From: Clostridia bacterium
Lineage (GTDB): Bacteria > Bacillota_A > Clostridia > Oscillospirales > CAG-272
Length of the DNA: 7,596 bases
Reading direction: 5' to 3'
NCBI GenBank assembly: GCA_017408625.1
Contig: JAFQUG010000097.1
Coordinates: forward strand, 1-7,596
Shown here: positions 1 through 6,616 of the stretch, piece after piece
How positions within the stretch are numbered: the first letter of the stretch is position 1
How the letters are laid out: each line of letters starts with the position of its first letter
Translations under genes and position numbers: made by a program
Notes under the pieces: generated by a model
The model's input: only the letters and a program-made list of their open reading frames with translations
Databases searched by the model: none
Told to the model about the DNA's origin: nothing

Positions 1-1537
1 AGAAGCGGTACATGGTGGGGGGAGCGCAGAAGGTGGTGATGCCGTACTTGGCAAACATGGGCAGAATATCCTCGGAGCGGAATCGGTCAAAGTCATAGGT
101 GAAGGTTGCCGCCTCGCACAGCCACTGGCCGTACAGCTTGCCCCAGAGTGCCTTGCCCCAGCCGGTATCCGAAATGGTGAAGTGCAGGCCGCCGGGCTTG
201 ACGTTATGCCAATGCTTTGCGGTGGGGTAGTGGCCCAGCGCGTACTTATAGGAATGGGTTGCGATACGGGGGTATCCGGTCGTGCCCGAGGTAAACAGCA
301 TCAGCATGGGATCGTTGCCGCAGGGGGAGTCCTCGGTGCGGAAGTAGTGCGTGCTGAATCGTTCCATCTCAACGTTGTAATCGTGCCAGCCGGGCTTTTT
401 GCCGCCCACCAAGATCTTGCACATATCCGGGAATTCCGCAGCCGCCTTTTCGGCCTCGTCGGAAACCGCACCGTCCGCAGTGCACACAATAGCCTTGACA
501 CCCGCTGCCTTGTATCTGTAAGCGAAGTCGTGCTCGACCAGCTGATTGGTAGCGGGAATAGCCACCGCGCCGATCTTGTGCAGTGCCAGCATGCAGAACC
601 AGAACTGATAATGACGCTTGAGCACCAGCATGACCGTGTCGCCTCTCTTAATGCCCAAGGACTCAAAATAGTTGGCAGTCTTGGCCGAATACTTCTTCAT
701 ATCACTGAAGGTGAACTTGCGGTCGGTCTTGTCGTTTGCCACCCACATCATAGCCAGCTTGTCGGGTGACTTTTGAGCAATGGCGTCCACGCAGTCAAAG
801 GCAAAGTTGAATTTATCCTCATTCTTGAACTTGATACCGTTGAACACGCCGTTCTCGTCGTAGTAGGATTCAACGAAGTTATCCGCAACGGTGACGGTAT
901 CAGTCTCTGCGACGGGTGTCTTGGGAGCGACAAAGGGCGTTTCGGGATACTCCTCGCTGACAAGGCCGTCCTGCGGATTGAGTACCACTGCATGGAACTC
1001 ACAGCCGCCCTCGCTGACTGCGATCATACCGTGGGGGATCAGGCTGTTATAGAAAATGGAGTCGCCTTCGTATAAGACGTCCACGTGGTTGCCTACCTGC
1101 ACCTTCAGAGCGCCCTTGACAATGACGTCGAACTCCTGGCCATTGTGCGAGCTGAGCTTGATGGGCGCGTTCTGCTCCTCGGGAATGTAGGGGAACTTGA
1201 CAAGGAAGGGCTCTGCGAGCTTATCCTTGAACTTGGGGGCCAAGTTGTTGTACTCAACGCCGTGCTGCTTCAAAATCTTCAGACCGTCGCCGCGTCTGGT
1301 AATGGCGAAGGAGGTCAGCGTGGTGCTTCGACCCTCCAGAAGGTCGACCACCTCGACGTCGCACGCCTTGGCACACTTGTAAATAAAGGTAAAGCTGAAG
1401 TCTGTCTCGCCCTGCTCAAGCAGCAGATAGTCCTCGACCGAAACACCGGTCAGCTTTGCCAGCTCTGCGGGGGAATAGCCCTTTGCTTCTCGCAGGTCCT
1501 TGATTCTCCCTGCGACTTCCTTCAAACTGTAATCCAT
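1..1537 (-). CDS. XRE-cupin-acyl-CoA synthetase (AMP-forming) fusion, 3' end off window
   Basis: The reading frame is open from the ATG at 1537 to the window edge (512 codons seen, C-terminal domain missing). Residues about 6-65 resemble an XRE helix-turn-helix domain (RIKDLREAKGYSPAELAKLTGVS is its core, split here as RIKDLREAKG and YSPAELAKLTGVS). Residues about 125-187 look like a cupin beta-barrel (KLSSHNGQEFDVIVKGAL, then YEGDSIFYNSLIPHG). From about residue 222 the protein is an adenylate-forming enzyme: the A3 phosphate-binding motif is TSGTTGYPRIATHS (416-429), followed by DTGWGKALWGKLYGQW and TTFCAPPTMYRF, both typical of medium-chain acyl-CoA synthetases. Such enzymes convert a carboxylic acid, ATP and CoA into acyl-CoA, AMP and PPi in the cytoplasm. 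The lysine usual after the A3 proline is arginine here. The start is fixed by AGGAGA nine bases upstream of the ATG. A T-box precedes the gene, so expression probably responds to amino-acid shortage. The substrate is unknown; a branched short-chain acid is my inference. Confidence 0.9.
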   Translation of the reverse strand, partial: MDYSLKEVAGRIKDLREAKGYSPAELAKLTGVSVEDYLLLEQGETDFSFTFIYKCAKACDVEVVDLLEGRSTTLTSFAITRRGDGLKILKQHGVEYNNLAPKFKDKLAEPFLVKFPYIPEEQNAPIKLSSHNGQEFDVIVKGALKVQVGNHVDVLYEGDSIFYNSLIPHGMIAVSEGGCEFHAVVLNPQDGLVSEEYPETPFVAPKTPVAETDTVTVADNFVESYYDENGVFNGIKFKNEDKFNFAFDCVDAIAQKSPDKLAMMWVANDKTDRKFTFSDMKKYSAKTANYFESLGIKRGDTVMLVLKRHYQFWFCMLALHKIGAVAIPATNQLVEHDFAYRYKAAGVKAIVCTADGAVSDEAEKAAAEFPDMCKILVGGKKPGWHDYNVEMERFSTHYFRTEDSPCGNDPMLMLFTSGTTGYPRIATHSYKYALGHYPTAKHWHNVKPGGLHFTISDTGWGKALWGKLYGQWLCEAATFTYDFDRFRSEDILPMFAKYGITTFCAPPTMYRF

Positions 1538-1544
1538 GTTGTAA

Positions 1545-1550
1545 TCTCCT
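1545..1550 (-). promoter_or_regulatory. Ribosome binding site of the XRE-cupin-acyl-CoA synthetase gene
   Basis: AGGAGA reads on the minus strand seven bases before the ATG at 1537. It lies downstream of the T-box terminator, so it is transcribed only on read-through. Confidence 0.85.
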
Positions 1551-1589
1551 TTCAATCCCGAAGCAGCGATCTGCCTCGGATGGTCTGAC

Positions 1590-1632
1590 AAAAAAACAAA
1601 AACCCGCCTCAAAAGAAATCCTTTGAGACGAG
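1590..1632 (-). terminator. Intrinsic terminator of the T-box leader
   Basis: On the minus strand a 13-bp stem (1620-1632 with 1603-1615, including G-U pairs) closes a four-base AUUU loop. It is followed by UUUUUGUUUUUUU at 1602-1590. The 5' arm of this stem includes CUCGUCUCAAAG, which can instead pair with UUUGAG and GCGAG on either side of the T-box bulge. This is the expected competition between terminator and antiterminator. It ends 52 bases before the start codon of the acyl-CoA synthetase gene. Confidence 0.95.
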
Positions 1633-1859
1633 CAAAAACTCGCGGTACCACTCAAATTACACCCATAGGGGGTGTCACTCTGCGGGGCGCATGACCCCTG
1701 TGCACACTAACGCGGTGCCGCATCGGGTCGTCCTACCTATCGAACGACCGGCTCGAAAGTGATGGGGAAACGGTCTGTCTTGCCGCGGCTCTCACCAAAC
1801 GCCGCTTCTCTGTGCCAATCCCTGACTGTCCCGTCTTTGTCATAGCCTTTGAAAATTTG
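1590..1859 (-). ncRNA. T-box riboswitch, probably isoleucine-specific (specifier AUC)
   Basis: The minus-strand leader carries the T-box core UGGUACCGCG (1641-1650). UUUGAG and GCGAG flank the UGGUACC bulge region and pair with CUCGU and CUCAAA to form the antiterminator. A hairpin ACACCC/GGGUGU (1659-1675) lies just before it, in the stem III position. Stem I runs from about 1847 to 1750: its base is GGCU/AGCC beside a GA-rich, K-turn-like element and AAAG/CUUU. Its distal part is GCGGC/GCCGC closing a loop with UUUGGUGAGA, preceded by AGAGA. Aligned to the familiar glyQS pattern (specifier, A, short stem, GAGC), the specifier is AUC at 1763-1761, an isoleucine codon. The bulge base U after UGG would pair with an A discriminator, which fits tRNA-Ile but also most tRNAs. 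I am sure of the T-box, less so of the amino acid (about 0.65). It fills most of the gene-free stretch between 1538 and 1923. Confidence 0.93.
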
Positions 1860-1864
1860 ACCCC

Positions 1865-1893
1865 ATTATAGCAAACCAAAAACCGCTTGTCAA
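1865..1893 (-). promoter_or_regulatory. Consensus sigma-A promoter of the T-box transcript
   Basis: The minus strand has TTGACA (1893-1888) and TATAAT (1870-1865) separated by exactly 17 bases, a perfect match to the housekeeping consensus. Transcription should start near 1857-1859, a few bases before stem I of the T-box. The promoter lies between the end of the hemolysin III gene (1924) and the leader, so the leader and acyl-CoA synthetase gene form their own transcription unit. Confidence 0.92.
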
Positions 1894-1904
1894 GTACTTT
1901 GCAC

Positions 1905-1924
1905 AAAAAAATCGTCATTTTTTT
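1905..1924. repeat. A/T-only inverted repeat at the end of the hemolysin III gene
   Basis: Eight A/T bases (1905-1912) and their perfect complement (1917-1924) flank CGTC and overlap the hemolysin III stop codon. Read on the minus strand it gives an A-run, a four-base loop and a U-run, so it could act as a weak terminator for hemolysin III. It has no GC pairs in the stem, so the function is uncertain. It could also act as an UP-like A/T element just upstream of the T-box promoter. Confidence 0.35.
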
Positions 1925-2598
1925 CACAAAACGTACAAAAGCACACTCAACGCGTGCAGAGTACTGCCGGCCAGCACCAACAAGTGAAAGACCGAATGCA
2001 TATAAGCAAAGAAATGTCCCAGTCCGAACAGGACCACGCCCAGCGTGTAGGCCACGCCGCCCGCAAGCAGCAGGGCGATGCCGCCGGGCTCGACGGCCGC
2101 GCGCAGCACGTCAAACGAAAAGGCAACGCACCAGCCAAGCCCGAGGTATAGCAGCATGGAAACGGCGCGAAAGCGGTGCATATCCAGTGCGCAGAGCGTC
2201 ATTCCCACGGCTGCCAAGCCCCAGACAAACGTAAAATACCCCCACCCGAGCCCGGGATCGACCTCGCGGATGGCACACAGGCAATAGGGCGTGTACGTAC
2301 CCGCGATCAACAGATAAATGGCGCAGTGATCCAGCACGCGGAACACCCGCTTGGCGACCGTGCGCGGCGAGAGCCCGTGGTAAATGCTGGAGACGGTGTA
2401 GAGTAAGATCATGCAAGCGCCGAACACAGCACCGCTGACAATGCCGTAAATATCTCCGCGCAACGCACATGATACCACGCAAAGAGCCAGCACCGCCACG
2501 CCCAAAGCGCCGCCGACGATGTGCGAGATCATATTGAAGCGTTCCTCGCCGCGCGTGTACGCGGGAACGGTGACCTTGTCAAACGCGGTATTTTTCAT
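1924..2598 (-). CDS. Hemolysin III / PAQR-family seven-helix membrane protein
   Basis: This 224-residue protein has the length and layout of bacterial hemolysin III (YqfA/YplQ-like, PAQR superfamily): seven hydrophobic segments after a short polar N-terminus. Family landmarks in order are E19-x2-N22-x2-S25-H26 before helix 1, the SSIYHG motif (70-75) in helix 2, D90-H91 followed by IYLLIAGTYTP (94-104), and HSVFH (201-205) with GS-x2-H215 in the last helix. In PAQR proteins these conserved Ser, Asp and His residues form a buried zinc site with possible hydrolase activity; the hemolysin name is historical and the physiological role in most bacteria is unclear. The ATG at 2598 follows a GGGGGA ribosome binding site. 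The gene points away from the ABC-F gene, with 80 bp between the two starts. I see no convincing promoter of its own in that gap, only TATTAT without a good -35. Confidence 0.93.
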   Translation of the reverse strand: MKNTAFDKVTVPAYTRGEERFNMISHIVGGALGVAVLALCVVSCALRGDIYGIVSGAVFGACMILLYTVSSIYHGLSPRTVAKRVFRVLDHCAIYLLIAGTYTPYCLCAIREVDPGLGWGYFTFVWGLAAVGMTLCALDMHRFRAVSMLLYLGLGWCVAFSFDVLRAAVEPGGIALLLAGGVAYTLGVVLFGLGHFFAYMHSVFHLLVLAGSTLHALSVLLYVL

Positions 2599-2614
2599 AA
2601 ATCCCCCTTCAGCC

Positions 2615-2630
2615 CTTGACCCGGGGCAAG
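2615..2630. repeat. Near-palindrome over the -35 box between divergent genes
   Basis: CTTGACCCGGGGCAAG is a 16-bp palindrome with a single mismatched pair (A2619 opposite G2626). It covers the -35 hexamer of the ABC-F promoter and lies in the 5' untranslated region of hemolysin III. With almost no loop it would not fold well as RNA, so a dimeric repressor site is the more likely reading. No regulator is identified. Confidence 0.4.
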
Positions 2631-2644
2631 CAATTTGGTATAAT
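2616..2644 (+). promoter_or_regulatory. Sigma-A promoter of the ABC-F operon
   Basis: TTGACC (2616-2621) and TATAAT (2639-2644) are 17 bases apart; the -10 is perfect and the -35 has one mismatch. Transcription should start around 2651. An in-frame upstream ATG at 2616 lies inside the -35 box and cannot be the translation start of this transcript. Confidence 0.88.
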
Positions 2645-2678
2645 AAAAAAGAATATGATTACATGGAGAGAATGGCAA

Positions 2679-4283
2679 ATGATTACAGTTACGAATTTAT
2701 CCTTTCAGTTTGGCGGACAGGTGCTGTTCAAGGACGTCAATCTGAAATTCACGCCCGGAAACTGCTATGGCGTCATTGGCGCAAACGGTGCGGGCAAGTC
2801 CACCTTCTTAAAGCTGCTTTGCGGCACGCTTGAGCCCACGCACGGCGAGATCAGCATCCCGGCCGACGCGCGCATGTCGGTGCTGGGCCAGGACCACTTT
2901 GCCTTTGACGAGTACACCGTGCTGGACACGGTCATCATGGGCAACCGCCGTCTGTACGACGTGTGGAAGGAAAAGGACGCCATCTATGAAAAAGAGGATT
3001 TCTCGGACGAGGACGGCGTGCGAGCCTCCGAGCTGGAAGCCGAGTATGCCGAGCTTGGCGGTTGGGAGAGCGAGTCGGATGCCTCCAAGCTGCTCCAGGG
3101 CCTGGGACTTGACGAGTCCTGCCTGTGGGAGAGCATGGCGGACATGAACGAAAAGGACAAGATCAAGATCCTTTTGGCGCAGGCACTGTTCGGAAACCCC
3201 GACATTATCCTGCTTGACGAGCCCACCAACGGCCTGGATCTGGACGCGGTGGCCTGGCTGGAGGATTTCCTTGCAGACTACTTCGGCACGGTGCTGGTGG
3301 TCTCGCATGACCGTCACTTCTTAAACGACGTCTGCACCAACATCGTGGACATCGACTACGGCGCCATCCGCATGTTTGTGGGCAACTATGAATTCTGGTA
3401 CGAGTCCTCGCAGCTCATGCAGCGCATGATCAAGAACCAGAACAAGAAGGCTGAGGAAAAGATCGCCGAGCTGCAGGCGTTTATCTCGCGCTTCTCGGCC
3501 AACAAGTCAAAGTCGCGTCAGGCAACCTCGCGCCGCAAGCTGCTGGATAAGCTGACCGTGTACGAGCTGCCCGTTTCCTCCCGCCGCTATCCCTTCATTG
3601 GCTTTTCGATGGATCGCGAGCCGGGCAAGGATATTCTGACGGTCAAGGAGCTGACCAAAATGCAGAACGGCAAGCCTCTTTTCAAGGATCTCTCTTTTAT
3701 GGTAGGCAAGGGCGACAAGATCGCCTTTGTGGGCAACGAGATGGCGATCACCGCGCTGTTCCGCGTGCTTATGGAGGAGGACGAGGCAGACAGCGGCAGC
3801 TACAAGTGGGGCGTGAGCATCTCTACCTCGTATTATCCCCACGATAACAGCGCGTATTTCAACGGACACAAGGAAAATATCCTTGACTGGATGCGCCAGT
3901 ATTCCAAGGATCAGACCGAGAGCTATCTGCGTGGCTTCCTTGGTCGCATGCTGTTCTCGGGCGATAGCGTCTACAAGAGCGTGGAGGTTTTGTCGGGCGG
4001 CGAGAAGGCAAGGTGCATGTTCTCGCGCATGATGATGTTCGGATCGAACTTCCTTGTAGTGGATCAACCCACCGACCACCTTGACCTGGAGTCCATTTCC
4101 GCGGTCAATGATGGCCTTAATGATTTCAAAAGTAACATATTGTTTAGTTCGCATGACTATGAAATGGTCAATACCGTGGCAAATCGCATCATTGAGATCC
4201 GTGAGGACGGCACTTGGGTAGACCGCGCGGGCACGTATGAGGAGTTCATCGAGTGGCGTCGCGTGCAAGGGGAGAGTGTGTGA
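2679..4283 (+). CDS. ABC-F family ATPase, YkpA/YbiT-like, with one degenerate ATP site
   Basis: The protein has 534 residues, two ATP-binding domains and no membrane segments, as in ABC-F proteins, which act on the ribosome rather than in transport. The start at 2679 is set by GGAGAG at 2665-2670 and gives the usual family N-terminus MITVTNLSFQF. Domain 1 has Walker A GANGAGKST (34-42), Q71, Walker B IILLDE (176-181) and H210, but its signature is degraded (MADMNEKDK, 153-161). A charged helical linker at about 240-305 (KNQNKKAEEKIAELQAF, then KSKSRQATSRRK) is the tRNA-contacting region of this family. Domain 2 has an intact LSGGEK signature (438-443) and H492, but a Walker A without its lysine (VGNEMAITAL, 351-360). 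Its Walker B reads VVDQPTDHLD (460-469), with Gln in place of the catalytic Glu. The exact role (translation factor or antibiotic resistance) cannot be told; the short linker and domain order suggest a housekeeping YkpA-type factor. Confidence 0.93.
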   Translation: MITVTNLSFQFGGQVLFKDVNLKFTPGNCYGVIGANGAGKSTFLKLLCGTLEPTHGEISIPADARMSVLGQDHFAFDEYTVLDTVIMGNRRLYDVWKEKDAIYEKEDFSDEDGVRASELEAEYAELGGWESESDASKLLQGLGLDESCLWESMADMNEKDKIKILLAQALFGNPDIILLDEPTNGLDLDAVAWLEDFLADYFGTVLVVSHDRHFLNDVCTNIVDIDYGAIRMFVGNYEFWYESSQLMQRMIKNQNKKAEEKIAELQAFISRFSANKSKSRQATSRRKLLDKLTVYELPVSSRRYPFIGFSMDREPGKDILTVKELTKMQNGKPLFKDLSFMVGKGDKIAFVGNEMAITALFRVLMEEDEADSGSYKWGVSISTSYYPHDNSAYFNGHKENILDWMRQYSKDQTESYLRGFLGRMLFSGDSVYKSVEVLSGGEKARCMFSRMMMFGSNFLVVDQPTDHLDLESISAVNDGLNDFKSNILFSSHDYEMVNTVANRIIEIREDGTWVDRAGTYEEFIEWRRVQGESV

Positions 4284-4285
4284 GT

Positions 4286-4945
4286 ATGAGTCAGAACAAG
4301 TACAAATACGCACTCTTTGACCTGGACGGCACGCTGACCGATCCGGGCGAGGGGATTACCAGATCGGTGCAATATGCATTGGCCAAATTCGGGATCAACG
4401 TCGAGAACCGTCAAGAACTTTTTTGCTTCATCGGCCCGCCCTTGCACGAATCCTTCGAGGTCTATTACGGCTTTTCGCGCCCCGACGCCATGAAGGCGGT
4501 GGATTATTATCGCGAGTATTATGCCGTCAAGGGCATTTTTGAAAATCTGGTATACGACGGCATTCCCGAGGTGCTGGCCGAGCTTCGCAACAGCGGTGTC
4601 GGGATCTGCCTTGCTACCTCCAAGCCCGAGCTTTATGCCAAGCAGATCTTGGAGCATTTTGGCCTGGACGGCTATTTTACGGCGGTTGCGGGCAGCGAAA
4701 TGGACGGCACGCGCACCAAAAAGGCTGAGGTGGTCGAGCGTGCGCTCGGACTGCTGGGCAGTCCGGACGTCCGGGATTGCGTGATGATCGGCGACCGCGA
4801 GCACGACGTGCTGGGCGGTGCGGCGCACGGGCTTGATACGATCGGCGTGCTGTTCGGGTACGGTGGCCGCGAGGAGCTGGAGCGCGCAGGCGCGACGTAT
4901 ATCGCGGCAGTCCCGACCGATATAGTGAAAATCATCAAACAATGA
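4286..4945 (+). CDS. HAD-superfamily hydrolase, subfamily IA (Gph/5'-nucleotidase-like phosphatase)
   Basis: This 219-residue protein has all four HAD motifs. Motif I is FDLDGTLTD (11-19; D12 nucleophile, D14 acid/base), motif II is in LATSKPE (T111), the lysine of motif III is K145 or K146, and motif IV is GDREHD (169-174). Residues about 20-85 form the helical C1-type cap, with the FIGPPL motif (48-53) typical of phosphoglycolate phosphatase/5'-nucleotidase-like members. It should be a soluble magnesium-dependent phosphatase of a small phosphate ester; the substrate cannot be read from sequence. The ATG at 4286 lies two bases after the stop codon of the ABC-F gene, with GGGGAG 10-14 bases upstream inside that gene, so the two are almost surely co-transcribed. 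An upstream in-frame ATG at 4253 would add 11 atypical residues and overlap the preceding gene, so it was not chosen. Confidence 0.92.
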   Translation: MSQNKYKYALFDLDGTLTDPGEGITRSVQYALAKFGINVENRQELFCFIGPPLHESFEVYYGFSRPDAMKAVDYYREYYAVKGIFENLVYDGIPEVLAELRNSGVGICLATSKPELYAKQILEHFGLDGYFTAVAGSEMDGTRTKKAEVVERALGLLGSPDVRDCVMIGDREHDVLGGAAHGLDTIGVLFGYGGREELERAGATYIAAVPTDIVKIIKQ

Positions 4946-4953
4946 AAAAATAT

Positions 4954-4959
4954 GGAGGG
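4954..4959 (+). promoter_or_regulatory. Ribosome binding site that fixes the GH127-like start
   Basis: GGAGGG lies just before the ATG at 4964. An in-frame ATG at 4952 is immediately next to this site and has no Shine-Dalgarno sequence of its own, so 4964 is preferred. Confidence 0.8.
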
Positions 4960-4963
4960 CTCT

Positions 4964-6514
4964 ATGAAACGTTCCGCACTTCAATTTGCGCCCCACGGCG
5001 CAGTCTGTCAAAAGGGCGAGATTGCCCAAAGACTTGCGAGACAGATCTCGCGCCTGGAATCCGATATGTACCTGCCTCCGCTGGTGTTCGAAAGCCAATC
5101 CATCGATACCTGGCCGGGTGACTGGGAGGGAAGAGCTATGCTCTCGCAGACCCTGACCGCCATGGCGACAGGCCGTGAGCCCGCCCATCTGGACGCTGCT
5201 ATGCAGCAGCTGGCAAAGGCCTTGAGCGGAAACGGCTTTCTTGGCCGCAAGCTGCCGCACCCGCAGGCGGACGAGCAGCAGCTGTCGGGGCACGGCTGGC
5301 TTTTGCGCGCACTTTGTTCCTATTATGAATACAAAAAATCGGACGAGACGCTGTTTCTGATTGAGGGCGTGGTCTCCAATCTGTTCTTGCCCTTGCGAGA
5401 GACCTATCGAGAGTACCCCACCGATCCCGCACTGCGCACGGGAGGCGGTGCAGCATCCGGCCACGTGTTTGCAACCAGCGGCAACTGGCACCTCTCCACC
5501 GATACCGGCTGCGCGTACATTCCGCTGGACGGCCTTACCCATGCGTATTGCATCTATCCCGAGTCGCCAATGAAGCAAATGCTTGGCGAAATGCTTGAGG
5601 AAATGATCGAAAAGTTCCTCTCGCTTGATCCCGTGGGCATGAAGCTGCAGACGCACGCCACGCTGACCGCCACGCGCGGCATTTTGCGCATGTATTTTGC
5701 TGAGGGCAAGGAGAAGTACCTCGAAGCAGCTAAGCGCATCTTCGAACAGTACCTGGCGCACGGTATGACCGTCAATTATGAAAATCAGAACTGGTTCTTG
5801 CGTCCCGAGTGGACCGAGCCCTGCGCGATCGTGGATTCGTTTATGGTCGCTTCTCAGCTGTATGCTGCAACAGGGGATGAAAAATACCTGCCCATCATCA
5901 ACCGCATTCTGTATAACGGTATGCTGCGCACCCAGAGGTGCAACGGTGGCTTTGGCTGCGATTCCTGCGCGACCGATGGCATGCTGACCGCGCCCGACTA
6001 CGAGGCATGGTGGTGCTGCTCGATGCGCGGCGGTGAGGGACTTTCTGCGTGCGCGCGTTACGCTTATATGATCAAGGAAGATACGATCGTTGTACCGTAT
6101 ATGACCGATTCCGAGGCGGATCTGACCGTTTCGGGCAAAAAAGTGCACGTTTGCTGCAAAACACAGTATCCGTATGCCTGCCGTGCAACATATACTGTCA
6201 GCGGCGAGGTTGAGGGCGTCAAGCTGGCAATTTATCTGCCCGGCAAGGGGCTTTGCACCTTTGCGCCCGACGGGAACGGCGTGGTGGAGATTCGTGAGGA
6301 GCTGCACGTGCAAAAGGAGAAGCCTGCCGTGGGTGAGGGCGGATACGTGCTGATGCTGGGAGACCTGATGCTCGGCAGGGCAACCGATCCGACGCCATTC
6401 AAGAATCGCATCATGCGCGATGGCTATGCCGATCTGATCCCGCTTTGCGAGAGTACGTGGCTGGATAAGGAAACGCTTTGCAAAACGCCGCTTCAACTGG
6501 TGTTTGAGGGTTAA
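4964..6514 (+). CDS. GH127-like (DUF1680) glycoside hydrolase, putative beta-L-arabinofuranosidase
   Basis: The 516-residue protein has no signal peptide and should be cytoplasmic. The N-terminal 380 residues look like the (alpha/alpha)6 barrel of the GH127/DUF1680 group: TWPGDWEGRAML (49-60), LSGHGWLLRALCSYYEYKKS (107-126) and the repeat-like helices KYLEAAKRIF and KYLPIINRILYNGM. The zinc-thiolate active site known from Bifidobacterium HypBA1 (Glu338, Cys340, Cys417 nucleophile, Cys418) appears conserved as E285-P-C287 and C351-C352 (AWWCCSMRGG). E273 is a candidate acid/base. The remaining about 130 residues are beta-rich, as in the family. It is shorter than HypBA1 (about 650 residues). 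It starts 18 bases after the HAD stop codon and probably belongs to the same operon. The likely role is intracellular cleavage of an imported oligosaccharide, perhaps an L-arabinofuranoside; the sugar is not certain. Confidence 0.8.
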   Translation: MKRSALQFAPHGAVCQKGEIAQRLARQISRLESDMYLPPLVFESQSIDTWPGDWEGRAMLSQTLTAMATGREPAHLDAAMQQLAKALSGNGFLGRKLPHPQADEQQLSGHGWLLRALCSYYEYKKSDETLFLIEGVVSNLFLPLRETYREYPTDPALRTGGGAASGHVFATSGNWHLSTDTGCAYIPLDGLTHAYCIYPESPMKQMLGEMLEEMIEKFLSLDPVGMKLQTHATLTATRGILRMYFAEGKEKYLEAAKRIFEQYLAHGMTVNYENQNWFLRPEWTEPCAIVDSFMVASQLYAATGDEKYLPIINRILYNGMLRTQRCNGGFGCDSCATDGMLTAPDYEAWWCCSMRGGEGLSACARYAYMIKEDTIVVPYMTDSEADLTVSGKKVHVCCKTQYPYACRATYTVSGEVEGVKLAIYLPGKGLCTFAPDGNGVVEIREELHVQKEKPAVGEGGYVLMLGDLMLGRATDPTPFKNRIMRDGYADLIPLCESTWLDKETLCKTPLQLVFEG

Positions 6515-6585
6515 TGGCAAAATGCACAAAAATTCAACTCAGAGTTTGGTGAACTGTACCGGCACGCACAAAAAATACCTCCAAG

Positions 6586-6615
6586 GTTACAAACAGTTAA
6601 CAGAAAATACATAAT
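6586..6615 (+). promoter_or_regulatory. Possible promoter of the CBM9-like protein gene
   Basis: CATAAT (6610-6615) is one base from the -10 consensus and GTTACA (6586-6591) is a weak -35 at 18 bases. It would give a 5' untranslated region of about 80 bases. No terminator is visible between the GH127-like gene and this point, so read-through from the operon is also possible. Confidence 0.4.
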
Positions 6616-6616
6616 G

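Noticed and set aside
182..1588. Plus-strand open frames opposite the acyl-CoA synthetase gene
   Set aside because: The minus strand encodes a clear fusion protein with known motifs over this whole stretch; the plus frames show no family features.
1761..1764. Reading the T-box specifier as CAU (His) or CAC rather than AUC
   Set aside because: Specifiers are normally followed by a purine and by a short stem of fixed spacing before GAGC. AUC followed by A fits; CAU would be followed by C and be one base off. It cannot be fully excluded without a covariance model.
1924..2234. Plus-strand frames within 1887-2406
   Set aside because: They are shadows of the hemolysin III gene, which has all family motifs on the minus strand.
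2616..2678. N-terminal extension of the ABC-F protein from the ATG at 2616
   Set aside because: The extension would lie inside the promoter, upstream of the transcription start, and the family N-terminus MITVTNLSFQF begins at 2679 after a good ribosome binding site.
4157..6529. A 790-codon open frame on the minus strand
   Set aside because: It lies antisense to the HAD and GH127-like genes and the end of the ABC-F gene, has no recognisable domain and no good ribosome binding site. It is rich in His, Arg, Ala and Leu, as expected for the mirror of GC-biased third positions.
6515..6585. Intrinsic terminator after the GH127-like gene
   Set aside because: Short self-complementary pieces such as AACTC/GAGTT leave no room for a loop and no T-run follows.
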